From NCBI GenBank assembly GCA_910587675.1, contig CAJUMU010000002.1, forward strand, positions 213,170 to 277,169: a stretch of DNA of 64,000 nucleotides, in the 5' to 3' direction. A model generated the notes under the pieces. That model was not told the DNA's origin. It saw only the letters and a list, made by a program, of their open reading frames with translations, and did not search any database. Numbering within the stretch: the first letter of the stretch is position 1; every line of letters begins with the position of its first letter. This DNA is from an uncultured Alistipes sp. (GTDB taxonomy: Bacteria; Bacteroidota; Bacteroidia; Bacteroidales; Rikenellaceae). A program made the translations under genes and the position numbers. Below are positions 63,809 to 64,000 of the stretch, in pieces.

Positions 63809-64000
63809 ATGATAAACAAAGTTATATTGGTGGGCAACGTGGGCATCGATCCCGAGGTGCGCACCACCGAGTCGGGCGTAAAGGTGGCCCGCGTGCGTCT
63901 GGCGACCACCGAGCGTCTGTACGACCGTCAGTCGAACGAGACCCGAGAACTCACCGAGTGGCATACCATCACTTTGTGGCGCGGTTTGGCCGACGTAGTC
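63809..64000 (+). CDS. ssb: Single-stranded DNA-binding protein, partial (3' end outside window)
   Basis: The first 64 codons of an OB-fold SSB. MINKVILVGNVGIDPEVRTTESGVKVARVRLATTE is the canonical N-terminus, and ELTEWHTITLWRGLADVV matches the WH-x-I-x2-W/F region of bacterial SSB. The gene begins 26 nt after lpxK, so the two are probably co-transcribed. The C-terminal tail that binds partner proteins lies outside the window. Confidence 0.94.
   Translation, partial: MINKVILVGNVGIDPEVRTTESGVKVARVRLATTERLYDRQSNETRELTEWHTITLWRGLADVV

Overview
The window reads as a chromosomal segment of a GC-rich member of the Bacteroidales, most likely Alistipes or a close Rikenellaceae relative (genus is inference). 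The grounds are three SusC/SusD pairs, a TonB-dependent receptor, Bacteroidetes-type promoters (TTTG or TTG, 19-21 nt, then TAnnTTTG) in front of many genes, almost no Shine-Dalgarno sequences, and a eukaryote-like glycogen branching enzyme. Most of the sequence is housekeeping; the accessory interest lies in the SusC loci and in the intergenic repeats.

Layout. 1-9 kb: partial glgB, a two-DTG aspartyl protease, clpC, aspS, tadA and a secreted TPR protein. 9.2-13.7 kb: SusC1/SusD1 on the minus strand. 14.0-25.8 kb: a complete isoleucine/valine/leucine operon, ilvD-ilvB-ilvN-ilvC-leuA-leuC-leuD-leuB-ilvA-yccF, headed by a promoter, an 18-residue leader peptide (MYIGLYIIISLILVVLRR) and a textbook antiterminator/terminator. 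25.9-36.4 kb: a minus-strand run with a NagB-like/PIG-L fusion, nagB, deoD, an AlkD-like protein, a TonB-dependent receptor, an MFS exporter and malQ. 36.8-41.1 kb: a GDPD-like phosphodiesterase, an NCS2 permease and a PiT phosphate transporter with a PhoU-like tail. 41.2-52.4 kb: two divergent SusC/SusD pairs on either side of a tyrosine recombinase gene. 52.5-64 kb: a PfkB sugar kinase, a DsbA-like protein, a DUF2148 protein, luxS with an SAH nucleosidase, zupT, ogt, a Nudix hydrolase, a minus-strand operon (M23 peptidase, PPOX-like, ispD, a small membrane protein, membrane-bound LytTR regulator), lpxK and the start of ssb.

The strongest candidate for an unusual system is at 45.7-48.1 kb. 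The 5' ends of SusC2 (minus) and SusC3 (plus) form a nearly identical inverted repeat of about 195 bp spanning leader, signal peptide and the start of the mature protein. Between the two arms lie the recombinase gene and one canonical promoter, which now points at SusC2. Inversion of this roughly 2 kb segment would move the promoter to SusC3, making a self-contained phase switch between two outer-membrane transport systems. SusC1, 34 kb away, carries the same 5' module (319 bp, about 7 differences from SusC3) and also lacks a canonical promoter.

Two families of roughly 100-bp intergenic repeats (A: four copies; B: three copies) each end in a hairpin whose stem is kept by paired substitutions between copies, which suggests selection on a folded RNA or single-stranded DNA. 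No rRNA, tRNA, CRISPR array or insertion sequence was recognised.
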